A DNA stretch of 64,000 nt from NCBI RefSeq assembly GCF_014651115.1, contig NZ_BMWG01000008.1, positions 1 through 64,000 of the forward strand, written 5' to 3'. The notes under the pieces were generated by a model. That model was not told where the DNA came from. It saw nothing but the letters and a program-made list of their open reading frames with translations, and searched no databases. This DNA comes from Streptomyces inusitatus (lineage in GTDB: Bacteria; Actinomycetota; Actinomycetes; Streptomycetales; Streptomycetaceae). Of this stretch, positions 53,825 to 61,342 are shown piece after piece; the first letter of the stretch is position 1, and each line of letters starts with the position of its first letter. The position numbers were made by a program, and so were the translations under genes.

Positions 53825-54250
53825 ATGGCCACCACGCGCACGGCACACACGGTCTGGGAAGGCGAACTGCTCAAGGGCTCGGGCACCGTCACGTTCGACT
53901 CCTCCGGCATCGGTTCGCAGCCGGTCTCCTGGCCGTCCCGCGCCGAGCAGGCCAATGGCAAGACCAGCCCGGAGGAGCTGATCGCGGCGGCTCACTCCAG
54001 CTGCTTCTCGATGGCCCTCTCGCACGGTCTGACCGGCGCGGGCAACCCGCCGGCCCGTCTGGAGACCAAGGCCGACGTCACTTTCCAGCCGGGTGAGGGC
54101 ATCACCGGTATCCACCTCACCGTGCGCGGCGAGGTGCCCGGTCTGGACGCCGGGGCGTTCGCCGAGGCCGCCGAGAACGCCAAGAAGAACTGCCCGGTCA
54201 GCCAGGCGCTGACGGGCACGACGATCACGCTCACGGCCGAGCTGGTCTGA
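53825..54250 (+). CDS. OsmC/Ohr-family peroxidase-like protein
   Basis: 141-residue OsmC protein. The two redox cysteines are in AAAHSSCFSMALS (~60) and KKNCPVSQAL (~125), the OsmC pattern. It detoxifies organic hydroperoxides in this family. ATG 53825 follows GAAGGGA. It is distinct from the Ohr/OhrR pair 1.5 kb away and closer to the OsmC subgroup. Confidence 0.9.
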   Translation: MATTRTAHTVWEGELLKGSGTVTFDSSGIGSQPVSWPSRAEQANGKTSPEELIAAAHSSCFSMALSHGLTGAGNPPARLETKADVTFQPGEGITGIHLTVRGEVPGLDAGAFAEAAENAKKNCPVSQALTGTTITLTAELV

Positions 54251-54254
54251 TCCT

Positions 54255-54280
54255 CGGTACGGCGGAGTCCCGCCGTACCG
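54255..54280 (+). terminator. Hairpin terminator after the OsmC gene
   Basis: CGGTACGGCGG (54255-54265) pairs perfectly with CCGCCGTACCG (54270-54280) around a 4-nt loop, 4 bp after the stop codon. Confidence 0.8.
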
Positions 54281-54293
54281 CACACGAGGTGCC

Positions 54294-54347
54294 GTGACCC
54301 GCACGGTTCACGTGCCGCGAGGCGCGTGAAGCACACGTGCGGGTCAC
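54294..54347. repeat. Nested inverted repeat downstream of OsmC and methyltransferase genes
   Basis: Outer arms GTGACCCGCACG (54294-54305) and CGTGCGGGTCAC (54336-54347) are perfect over 12 bp; inner arms TTCACG (54307-54312) and CGTGAA (54325-54330) nest inside. It lies in the gap between convergent genes and may act as a second, minus-strand terminator for the methyltransferase. Confidence 0.7.
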
Positions 54348-54417
54348 ATCTCTGTCCGCCGACGGGGAGAGGGAACTGCCTCATGTCGGCGACACCCCGT
54401 CAGCCACCCGGGAGGCG

Positions 54418-55275
54418 TCAGCCCTTCGCCGTGGTGAGCAGTGCGAAGAGGTGGGGGATCCGGGGGGAGCCCTCGGGCAGCCGCCACCAGCCGTTCTCGG
54501 TGCGCTCCATCTCCGGCCAGCGCGGCCAGGGCAGTTCCCCGTACTCGCGCAGCCGCTCGACGCCGAGACCGGCCCCGATCAGCGCGTTGATCACATCGTC
54601 CAGGCCGTACATCCACTCGTAGCAGTCCGTCGCGCCCTCGACCGCCGGACCGTCGGTGTAGGTGTGCGTCGCGTCCTGGAGGATGGCCCCCCGGCCGCTG
54701 AGGTAGTCGTGGCGCAGCAGCAGTTCGGGGGTGTCGTCGGGGCCGGGGGTGAGGCCGAGGGCCTGGAGGAGCGGGTGGAACTCCACGATGTAGAGCCGGC
54801 CGCCGGGGCGGAGCAGTCCGCTGACGGTCTCGGCCCAGCGCGGCAGGTCCGGCAGATAGCAGAGCGCGCCCTTGCCGGTGTAGACGATGTCGAACCGGCG
54901 CTCGCCCAGGGCCTTCGCCGCGTCGTAGACATTGGCGTGCACATAGTCGACGTCCTGGCCGGCCCGGGCGGCGATGTCGCGGGCGGCGGTCACGGCCGCG
55001 CCGGAGAGGTCGAGGCCGGTGGTGCGCGCCCCGCGCTGGGCGAAGGCGAGGGTCTCGGTGCCGAGATGACATTGGAGATGCAGTACGTCCCGGCCGGTCA
55101 ACTCGCCCATGTCGGTCCACTCGAAGGGGGCGAACCAGCGGGCGGGGTCCGGGTCCTGGTCCACTCCGTAGAACCGGCTGGCGAGATGGACGGGGGTACG
55201 GGCGTCCCAGTTGGCCTCGTTGATCCGCATCTGCTCCGCCAGTTCGCGGGCGGTGTGCTCCTTTGACTCACTCAT
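54418..55275 (-). CDS. Class I SAM-dependent methyltransferase
   Basis: 285-residue methyltransferase. Motif I is VLHLQCHLGTETLAFAQRG (a variant of the usual D/E-x-GxGxG), then TGLDLSGAAVTAARDIA and FDIVYTGKGALCYLPDLPRWAETVSGLLRPGG give motifs II-IV. The C-terminal ~110 residues include aromatic-rich MYGLDDVINALIGAGLGVE. Substrate unknown. ATG 55275 chosen; an ATG three codons upstream is also possible. Confidence 0.86.
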   Translation of the reverse strand: MSESKEHTARELAEQMRINEANWDARTPVHLASRFYGVDQDPDPARWFAPFEWTDMGELTGRDVLHLQCHLGTETLAFAQRGARTTGLDLSGAAVTAARDIAARAGQDVDYVHANVYDAAKALGERRFDIVYTGKGALCYLPDLPRWAETVSGLLRPGGRLYIVEFHPLLQALGLTPGPDDTPELLLRHDYLSGRGAILQDATHTYTDGPAVEGATDCYEWMYGLDDVINALIGAGLGVERLREYGELPWPRWPEMERTENGWWRLPEGSPRIPHLFALLTTAKG

Positions 55276-55329
55276 GGGGCCCATCCAACCGCGCCGCCCC
55301 CCGCCTCGGCACCACCTGCCCGACTACTC

Positions 55330-55743
<414 letters not shown>

Positions 55744-55787
55744 GACTGGCCTCTTCGTCTCGTCGGTGGTTCGTCGGAACACAACTA

Positions 55788-55805
55788 CAACACACAATTG
55801 AGTTG
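55788..55805. promoter_or_regulatory. Candidate OhrR operator in the ohr/ohrR intergenic region
   Basis: The divergent gap contains an AT-rich CAATTG-centred imperfect palindrome (ACACAATTGAGT, 55792-55803) flanked by CAAC and GTTG, like OhrR boxes with ACAAT/ATTGT halves. It is well placed to control both genes through peroxide-sensitive OhrR binding. Confidence 0.5.
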
Positions 55806-55851
55806 CACACAACTTAATGGCGGGCGGAGGGCTCCCCGGTATGCTGGACGG

Positions 55852-56340
55852 ATGGCCGAAACGACGCTCAGCGAGGTGCCGGAGGAGGACTTCCTCCGGC
55901 TGGACCAGCAGATCTGCTTCGCGCTGCACGCGGCGTCGCGCGCGTTCAACGGGGTGTACCGGGGCGCGCTGAAGGAGCTGGGGCTGACCTATCCGCAGTA
56001 TCTGGTGATGCTGGTGCTCTGGGAGCACGGGGAGCTGCCGGTCAAGCGGATCGGCGAGCATCTGCGGCTGGACTCGGGCACGCTGTCGCCGCTGCTGAAG
56101 CGGCTGGAGTCGGCGGGGTACGTGGAGCGCAGGCGCAGCACCGAGGACGAGCGCTCGGTGACGGCGCGCCCCACCGCGGCGGGGGCGGCGCTGCGGGAGC
56201 GGGCGCGCGCGGTGCCGCGCGGGATCGCCGCGGCGACAGGGCTGCCCCTGGACCGGGTGCGGGCCCTGCGCGAGGAGCTGCACGCACTGACCCGCGCGCT
56301 CGACGACGCCCACCCCCCGCCGCTGCCGCCCCCGGCCTGA
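55852..56340 (+). CDS. ohrR: MarR-family peroxide-sensing repressor OhrR
   Basis: 162-residue MarR-type repressor. The reactive N-terminal cysteine is present (Cys22 in LDQQICFALHAASRAF), and the winged HTH has LTYPQYLVMLVLWEHGELPVKRIGEHLRLDSGTLSPLLKRLE, which is OhrR-like. Oxidation of the cysteine by organic hydroperoxides releases ohr. The C-terminus has a poly-proline tail. It ends in a hairpin shared with the next, convergent gene. Confidence 0.93.
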   Translation: MAETTLSEVPEEDFLRLDQQICFALHAASRAFNGVYRGALKELGLTYPQYLVMLVLWEHGELPVKRIGEHLRLDSGTLSPLLKRLESAGYVERRRSTEDERSVTARPTAAGAALRERARAVPRGIAAATGLPLDRVRALREELHALTRALDDAHPPPLPPPA

Positions 56341-56344
56341 CCGG

Positions 56345-56366
56345 CCCCGGCATCTTCTAGCCGGGG
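56345..56366. terminator. Bidirectional terminator between ohrR and cupin gene
   Basis: CCCCGGC (56345-56351) pairs with GCCGGGG (56360-56366) around ATCTTCTA, which includes the cupin stop codon. The two genes converge on it. Confidence 0.6.
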
Positions 56367-56881
56367 AACGCCGTGCCGCAGTGGGCGCAGTAGCGGGCGG
56401 CGGAAAGCTCGGCGGGGCGGTCGCAGGAGGGGCAGATCCGGCCGAGGAGACAGGCCGCCTCGCCGCCCTCGACCACGGGCGCGGGAGCCGGAGCGGGCGC
56501 GGCCACGGGAGCGGGCGACTGCGGGCCCCGGATACTCATGCCCGGCCGCCGCCGGTGCGCCGTGACATAGACGAGGCCCTCGCGGCCCGCGCTCACCGCC
56601 CGGCGCGTGCCGTGCGGCAGCCAGGCCACCGCCCCCGCCGCCAGCGGTTGCCGGCCCGCGTCCGTCTCCAGTTCACCGTCGCCGGTGACCACGCAGAGCA
56701 GGACGTCGAGGTCGGGCTCGACATGCCCGGGCACCCCCTCGCCCGGGGGCACCCGGATGAGATTCGCGTCCAGCTGCCGCTCCTGGGCCGCGAGCCGCCA
56801 CAGCGCCCCGCCCCGGTCCGCCGGCGCGGCGGCCGCCTCCGCCATCCCCGCGAGCACCCCGGCCGTCGTGGGCCCTTCCAT
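56357..56881 (-). CDS. Cupin-domain protein with C-terminal zinc ribbon
   Basis: 174-residue protein. The cupin part (~20-115: ANLIRVPPGEGVPGHVEPDLDVLLCVVTGDGELETDAGRQPLAAGAVAWLPHGTRRAVSAG in outline) has the beta-barrel pattern but few metal His. A Pro/Ala linker leads to a zinc ribbon with CPSC and CAHC pairs. No enzymatic function is assigned; a DNA- or protein-binding sensor is possible. ATG 56881 is favoured over upstream starts. Confidence 0.72.
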   Translation of the reverse strand: MEGPTTAGVLAGMAEAAAAPADRGGALWRLAAQERQLDANLIRVPPGEGVPGHVEPDLDVLLCVVTGDGELETDAGRQPLAAGAVAWLPHGTRRAVSAGREGLVYVTAHRRRPGMSIRGPQSPAPVAAPAPAPAPVVEGGEAACLLGRICPSCDRPAELSAARYCAHCGTAFPG

Positions 56882-56987
56882 GCGATTCCTCCCGAGCGCC
56901 GATCCGGTCCGATCCGGTCCGATCCGGGCATCCTCCCAGACCCCGGACCGGCGCCCCGTCACCCTCGACACTCCGAAGGGAAGCAAT

Positions 56988-57005
56988 ATGTCCATTAAAT
57001 TATGA
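56988..57005 (+). CDS. Five-codon upstream ORF ending in a TTA codon
   Basis: ATG at 56988 follows the strong SD GAAGGGAAG (56975-56983) and reads Met-Ser-Ile-Lys-Leu-stop. The Leu codon is TTA (57000-57002), rare in Streptomyces and read only by the bldA tRNA. The stop overlaps the left arm of an inverted repeat and is 1 nt before ATG 57007 of the deacetylase. It may regulate the downstream gene or be chance. Confidence 0.45.
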   Translation: MSIKL

Positions 57006-57038
57006 AATGATCCTATATTTTTACTTCGTGATCATTTC
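57004..57038. repeat. AT-rich inverted repeat in the deacetylase leader
   Basis: GAAATGATC (57004-57012) and GATCATTTC (57030-57038) are perfect complements over 9 bp. The surrounding ~55 bases are strikingly AT-rich for this genome and contain TATATTTTTA. It covers the ATG 57007 and GTG 57028 start candidates, so folding would hide them; it could equally be a protein-binding dyad in a promoter. Confidence 0.6.
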
Positions 57039-57909
57039 TGTGCGAAGACTTACCGCGCTGGCCCTCCTGGGATCCGTACTCGTCGGCTGCGGCGGGAAGA
57101 GCGCCGCCGACAAGCCCGCCCCCAAACCGGCCGCCCCCAGCAAAGCCGCCGCGGCGGGGCCCCTCGGGACCAAGCAGCAGACCGTGACCCCGGTCTTCAA
57201 GCGCGCCGCCCTCCCCAAGGACGCCGACGGGGACGAGTTCAGCGAGTACAGCGACGAGAGCGAGTTCGAGGGGAAGACCGTCGCGCTCACCTTCGACGCC
57301 GACATGACCGCCGATCAGGGACGGCGGGCGCTGCGCGGCGAGCGCTTCGACAACCCCACCCTCATCGACGCGCTGCGCGAGCTGAAGGTCCCCTCCACGG
57401 TCTTCATGACGGGCCGCTGGGCCGAGGAGTACCCCGACCAGGCCAGAGACATCGGAGCCGATCCGCTCTTCGAGGTGGCCAACCACTCCTACAGCCACTA
57501 CGCCTTCACCCCGAAGTGCTACGGCCTGCCGCAGGTCGCCAAGAACCGCATGCTCGCCGATGTGAACCGCGGCTTCGCCGCCATCCGCAAGAGCGGGGCG
57601 CGCAATGTGGTGCCGTACTTCCGCTTCCCCGGCGGCTGCTACGACGACGGCGCGCTGCGCGCCATCGCCCCGGCCGGGGTGACCGCCGTCCAGTGGGACG
57701 TGGTCGGCGGGGACGCCTTCTCGGGGGACCCGGACGCCGTCGCCGAGCAGGTGCTCGAAGAGGTGAAGCCCGGCTCCGTGGTGGTCCTCCACTGCACCCG
57801 CAGCGCGGCCCCCGTCACCGAGCAGGCCCTGCGCACGATCGTGCCCGAACTGCGCGACCGGGGCTACCGCATGGTGAAGGTCTCCGAGCTGATGAAGAAG
57901 AAACGCTGA
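57007..57909 (+). CDS. Polysaccharide deacetylase (NodB-type) lipoprotein
   Basis: Exported NodB-domain protein. Motif 1 TFDADMT replaces the usual TFDD, motif 2 HSYSHYAF has the metal His pair, motif 3 is YFRFPGGCYDD, and VVLHC near the end resembles motif 5. The catalytic Asp of motif 1 looks shifted, so activity is uncertain. A lipobox LVGC is visible; the cleanest lipoprotein signal begins at GTG 57040 (RRLTALALLGSVLVGC). The longest frame from ATG 57007 is reported; no SD serves any of the candidate starts well. It would de-acetylate peptidoglycan or other glycans at the cell surface. Confidence 0.84.
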   Translation: MILYFYFVIISVRRLTALALLGSVLVGCGGKSAADKPAPKPAAPSKAAAAGPLGTKQQTVTPVFKRAALPKDADGDEFSEYSDESEFEGKTVALTFDADMTADQGRRALRGERFDNPTLIDALRELKVPSTVFMTGRWAEEYPDQARDIGADPLFEVANHSYSHYAFTPKCYGLPQVAKNRMLADVNRGFAAIRKSGARNVVPYFRFPGGCYDDGALRAIAPAGVTAVQWDVVGGDAFSGDPDAVAEQVLEEVKPGSVVVLHCTRSAAPVTEQALRTIVPELRDRGYRMVKVSELMKKKR

Positions 57910-57927
57910 CCCGGCGAGGGGACGGGA

Positions 57928-58128
57928 TCAGCCCGAGCAGGCCGTCCGCTGGGCCTCCTGCCACTCGCAGACCGGGCAGAGGGTGACGCCCTTCACCGAT
58001 TCCGGGTACTCGGTCGGCTCACGGCACAGTACGCACTCGGCGAAGGGCTCGTCCGGGACCGGCGGACGCGCGGGGGCGGAGCCGGGACCGGGCCCGCCGC
58101 CCGGCGTCTCGCAGTACGAATCGTCCAT
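57928..58128 (-). CDS. Small zinc-knuckle protein, uncharacterised
   Basis: 66-residue protein with two CxxC pairs (AECVLCREP and VTLCPVCEW), consistent with one zinc site, preceded by a Gly/Pro-rich N-terminus. No function assigned. Convergent with the deacetylase. Confidence 0.65.
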   Translation of the reverse strand: MDDSYCETPGGGPGPGSAPARPPVPDEPFAECVLCREPTEYPESVKGVTLCPVCEWQEAQRTACSG

Positions 58129-58179
58129 GCGTACGAGCCTACTCCGGCGCGCCCACGGCGCGGCCGGCCTTCCGCGGCC

Positions 58180-58851
58180 TCAGTTCGAGGTCTGGGGAAC
58201 GAGTTCGCTGGGGCGCACGATGACGATGCCCTCGCCCTGGAGCATCAGCTGAACGGCCTCGCCGGAGCCGCCGCGCACCATCGAGCCGAAGGACTGGGAG
58301 CGGTTCAGCGAGGTCGCGAGGCCCGCGCTCCAGCCGACGACCGCGTCGGTGTCCACGCACACCGGCTGGTCGGGGGTGACCGGGATCACGATGGGGTTGC
58401 CCTCGCAGATGATGGCGAGCTTGCCGTGGCCGGTGAAGACGCTGTTGAAGAGTCCGCCGCCGGCCGAGCCCGCGCCCTTCACCGTCTTTATCTCGTAGGA
58501 GAGGCTGGAGTCGAAACAGAGGACGTTGCGGCCGTTGACGGTCAGGGAGTCGCCCTGCTCGATGTCGATGATGAAGCAGTTCGCCGCCTCGTGCGCGAAC
58601 CACGCCTCGCCCTGTCCGCGTACGGACATCAGCGGCAGCCCTTCCCCGGTGACGGCCCGCTTGAGCAGGCCGCCGATGCCCTGGCTCTTCCGCTCGAACT
58701 GGAGATCGCCGCGGAAGGCGATCATCGACCCCTGCCGTGCCTGCATCTCGCCGTTGACGGCGTACTTGATCGACTTGGCGTTCTGCTGGGTCATTCCGGC
58801 AACGGTGGCCCGCTGGGCCATGTTCTCCGAGGAGAAGAGATCGCTTTTCAT
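58180..58851 (-). CDS. AIM24-family protein
   Basis: 223-residue AIM24 (TerD-like beta-helix) family protein: IKYAVNGEMQARQGSMIAFRGDLQFERKS, LFNSVFTGHGKLAIICEGNPIVIPV, and GGSGEAVQLMLQGEGIVIVRPSE. No signal peptide. Function of bacterial members is unknown. ATG 58851 lies divergent from the next gene with 104 bp between starts. Confidence 0.85.
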   Translation of the reverse strand: MKSDLFSSENMAQRATVAGMTQQNAKSIKYAVNGEMQARQGSMIAFRGDLQFERKSQGIGGLLKRAVTGEGLPLMSVRGQGEAWFAHEAANCFIIDIEQGDSLTVNGRNVLCFDSSLSYEIKTVKGAGSAGGGLFNSVFTGHGKLAIICEGNPIVIPVTPDQPVCVDTDAVVGWSAGLATSLNRSQSFGSMVRGGSGEAVQLMLQGEGIVIVRPSELVPQTSN

Positions 58852-58955
58852 GGGTGCATACTCACCCGGAGTGGCTTGTTACGACAAGAAATATCCTTGA
58901 TCACGGCGAATCGGCGCGTCGGGGCCGCGCGGGCCGGGCTGGCAGAATCGCGGGT

Positions 58956-59684
58956 GTGAGCAGCGACTTCGACAGCACCGAGACCCACTCCGACCAGCGC
59001 GACGAGCGCGACGAGGCGCCCCAGTTCGTACTGCCGCTGGTGGTGCGGATCGAGAAGACCGATCCACCGGCCCGTACCGACGCGCTGGAGACGGCGGCCC
59101 GCGCGGTGCTCACGCTCCTCGCCGACGAGCGCTCGCTGGGTGAGGGCGAGGACGAGGGCGAGTGGGCGCGGGCCGTGCGGGACTGGCAGGACGCCCGGAT
59201 CCGCAAGGTGGTGCGACGGGCGCGCGGCGCGGAGTGGCGGAAGGCGTCGGAGCTGCCGGGCATCACCGTGACCGGCGAGCACGCGGAGGTACGCGTGTTC
59301 CCGCCCGTGCCGCTGGACGGCTGGCCCAAGGAGCTGGCCAAGCTCCAGGTCTCGGGCACCGATCTGGACGATCCGGAGGCCCCCGCCGAGCCCGCCCCCG
59401 GCGGGCCGGTGCTGTGGATGAGCCCCGGTCTCGACATGTCCGCCGGCAAGGCCATGGCACAGGCGGGCCACGGCGCGCAGCTCGCCTGGTGGGAGCTGTC
59501 GGAGGCGGAGCGCGCCGCCTGGGCCGCGTCCGGCTTCGCCCTCTCGGTGCGTACGGCGGAGCCCGGCCGGTGGGCCGGGCTGGCGGCGAGCGGGCTGCCG
59601 CTCGTCCGGGACGCGGGTTTCACGGAGATCGCGCCGGGCTCGGCGACGGTGATCGCCGAGCATCCCGCGCTGACCGGGAAATAG
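58956..59684 (+). CDS. Peptidyl-tRNA hydrolase II (PTH2)-like protein
   Basis: 242-residue protein. The C-terminal ~110 residues match PTH2: LWMSPGLDMSAGKAMAQAGHGAQLAWWEL, with the K and H characteristic of the family, and the closing EIAPGSATVIAEHPAL. The N-terminal ~120 residues (RIEKTDPPARTDALETAARAVLTLLAD...) are an actinobacterial extension. It may recycle peptidyl-tRNA or be a non-enzymatic relative. GTG 58956. Confidence 0.8.
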   Translation: MSSDFDSTETHSDQRDERDEAPQFVLPLVVRIEKTDPPARTDALETAARAVLTLLADERSLGEGEDEGEWARAVRDWQDARIRKVVRRARGAEWRKASELPGITVTGEHAEVRVFPPVPLDGWPKELAKLQVSGTDLDDPEAPAEPAPGGPVLWMSPGLDMSAGKAMAQAGHGAQLAWWELSEAERAAWAASGFALSVRTAEPGRWAGLAASGLPLVRDAGFTEIAPGSATVIAEHPALTGK

Positions 59685-59846
59685 GGAGCCCACCGCACAA
59701 GCATCGCCTTAACACGAAATTCGGGGTTAATGCAGCGCCGCGCCGCGGCGTCGGGAAATCGCTTATCACATATCACGAACTGGCGATCATGGGCATGCCA
59801 AGTTAGCTTATTCGGTGAACTTTTCGTTCCCCCACGAGGAGAGCCG
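59685..59846. promoter_or_regulatory. AT-richer leader before the S37-like gene
   Basis: 162 bp with no gene. Its AT content is clearly above the window average and it continues into an AT-rich signal-peptide coding region. It must hold the promoter; no confident -35/-10 pair was assigned. SD CGAGGAGAG lies just before ATG 59847. Confidence 0.4.
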
Positions 59847-61175
59847 ATGCGCAACGCAATCAGATATTTACTATCACTTGTGGTGCTTTTAGGCGCCGTG
59901 AGTTTCTCCGGCACCCCGGCCGCCGCCCTCCCCGAAACCCCCATCACGGACATCAAACCGCGCCTCGCCGCACTCCCGGAAGTGGCCTCCGTCCGGGAGA
60001 CCACCAGCTGGGAGGATTGGGACCGGCGCGTGTACGAGGTCTTCTTCACCCAGCCGAAGGATCACCGCGACCCGGCGGCGGGCACCTTCCGGCAGAAGGT
60101 CGTCGTCTACCACCGGGGCGAGCGACTGCCCACGGCGCTGATTCCCACCCAGCACGCCTACGGGGACCCGCTGGGCATCACCTTCCTCAAGAACGAGGTC
60201 AGGGTGGAGCAGCGCTTCCTGCCCGGTTCGGAGCTGGTCCCCAAGGACCTGTCGAAGCTGAACATCCGGCAGCTGGCGGACGATCTGCACCGGGTGACGG
60301 TCGCGATGAAGAGAATCTACGACCAGAGGTGGCTGTCCACCGGCATGGCGTTGACCGGCGAGGTAGCCACGTACCACCGCCGCTTCTACCCGAACGACGT
60401 GGTGGGCACCTATGTCGTAGGAGCCAGGAACGATGCCCACAACGACGACGACTCGGCGTACGAGGCCCACCTCGCCCAGCGGAACACCCCCGAGTGCAGG
60501 GAACGGATCGAGTCCTTCCAGCGCGAGGCCCTGATACGCCGGGACGAACTGGTGGAGCTCTACCGTCAGTACGCCCAGCAGGAGGGCTTCACCTTCCAGC
60601 TGGTCGGTTCGGTGGACCGGGCCTTCGAAATCTCGGTCACGGACTTTCAGTGGCGGTACTGGCAGCAGCTGGCGGCCGATGGGATGTGCCCCTACATCCC
60701 CTCCGAAACCGCCACCACGGCCGCGATCTGGGACCAGCTCCGCCTGGTGAGCGCCAACCACACCCGCGCCGACTGGACGCTGCGCTGGGAGGAGGCCAAC
60801 ATCTATCTGGCCGGGACCCAGACCGGCTGGCCCGCCATCAGCACCCCGCACCTGGACGATCTGCTGCGTTACCCCGGCATCAACAATCCGCGCACCTTCG
60901 TCGACCGCGCCGTCCCGATGCAATTCGACAACGGCGCGATGGCGGACATCGACACCTGGGTGCGCGAGCATTCCTCAAACATGATCTACGTCTACGGGGA
61001 GTACAGCCCGATAGGCGCAGAACCCTTCCAGGTGAATGAGAGCAGGGATTCAAAGGTTTATGTCGGTCCCACATACGGAGACTTCTCCTATCTGACTCCG
61101 GCGGATCAGAAGGAGATCGAAGCAAAACTCAAGGAATGGGCCGGCGTGGCCGAACAGCCGCCCGCGAGAGGCTGA
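59847..61175 (+). CDS. Secreted S37 (PS-10-type) peptidase homologue, catalytic triad apparently lost
   Basis: 442-residue exported protein. A signal peptide (~1-27, ending GTPAAALPE) precedes an alpha/beta-hydrolase core that fits the S37 prolyl tri/tetrapeptidyl aminopeptidase family (FRQKVVVYHRGERLPTALIPTQHAYGDP, TGMALTGEVATYHRRFYPNDVVGTYVVG, YVYGEYSPIGAEPF). The expected nucleophile context GMSKGGM reads GMALTGE, putting Ala168 at the Ser site; the Asp site in GExDPW reads GEYSPI (Ser387); the C-terminal NHGA His region reads PTYGDFS. Codons 8 and 15 are TTA, so expression should need bldA. Length is normal for the family. Confidence 0.8.
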   Translation: MRNAIRYLLSLVVLLGAVSFSGTPAAALPETPITDIKPRLAALPEVASVRETTSWEDWDRRVYEVFFTQPKDHRDPAAGTFRQKVVVYHRGERLPTALIPTQHAYGDPLGITFLKNEVRVEQRFLPGSELVPKDLSKLNIRQLADDLHRVTVAMKRIYDQRWLSTGMALTGEVATYHRRFYPNDVVGTYVVGARNDAHNDDDSAYEAHLAQRNTPECRERIESFQREALIRRDELVELYRQYAQQEGFTFQLVGSVDRAFEISVTDFQWRYWQQLAADGMCPYIPSETATTAAIWDQLRLVSANHTRADWTLRWEEANIYLAGTQTGWPAISTPHLDDLLRYPGINNPRTFVDRAVPMQFDNGAMADIDTWVREHSSNMIYVYGEYSPIGAEPFQVNESRDSKVYVGPTYGDFSYLTPADQKEIEAKLKEWAGVAEQPPARG

Positions 61176-61182
61176 CGGACCG

Positions 61183-61218
61183 CTCCCCCGGTCGGCCGGC
61201 CCGGGGCCGGCCGGGGAG
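61183..61218 (+). terminator. GC-rich hairpin terminator after the S37-like gene
   Basis: An imperfect hairpin with GGCCGG/CCGGCC and CTCCCC/GGGGAG arms around CCGGGG starts 8 bp after the stop codon. Confidence 0.65.
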
Positions 61219-61342
61219 CCGGAAGGACGGGGAGGGGAACCTCAAATCATCCTCTGAACGTCCCAGCTCCGGGGTTCGACACCGATCGGCGGGGTCATGA
61301 CCCTGACACGCCCGTGCCGTCCGGCGGGCAGAGGAGGGGGAC

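Noticed and set aside
56880..56935. GATCCGGTCC direct repeats as operators
   Set aside because: Three short copies upstream of the cupin gene were seen, but they are simple low-complexity slippage with no dyad or conserved spacing I can support.
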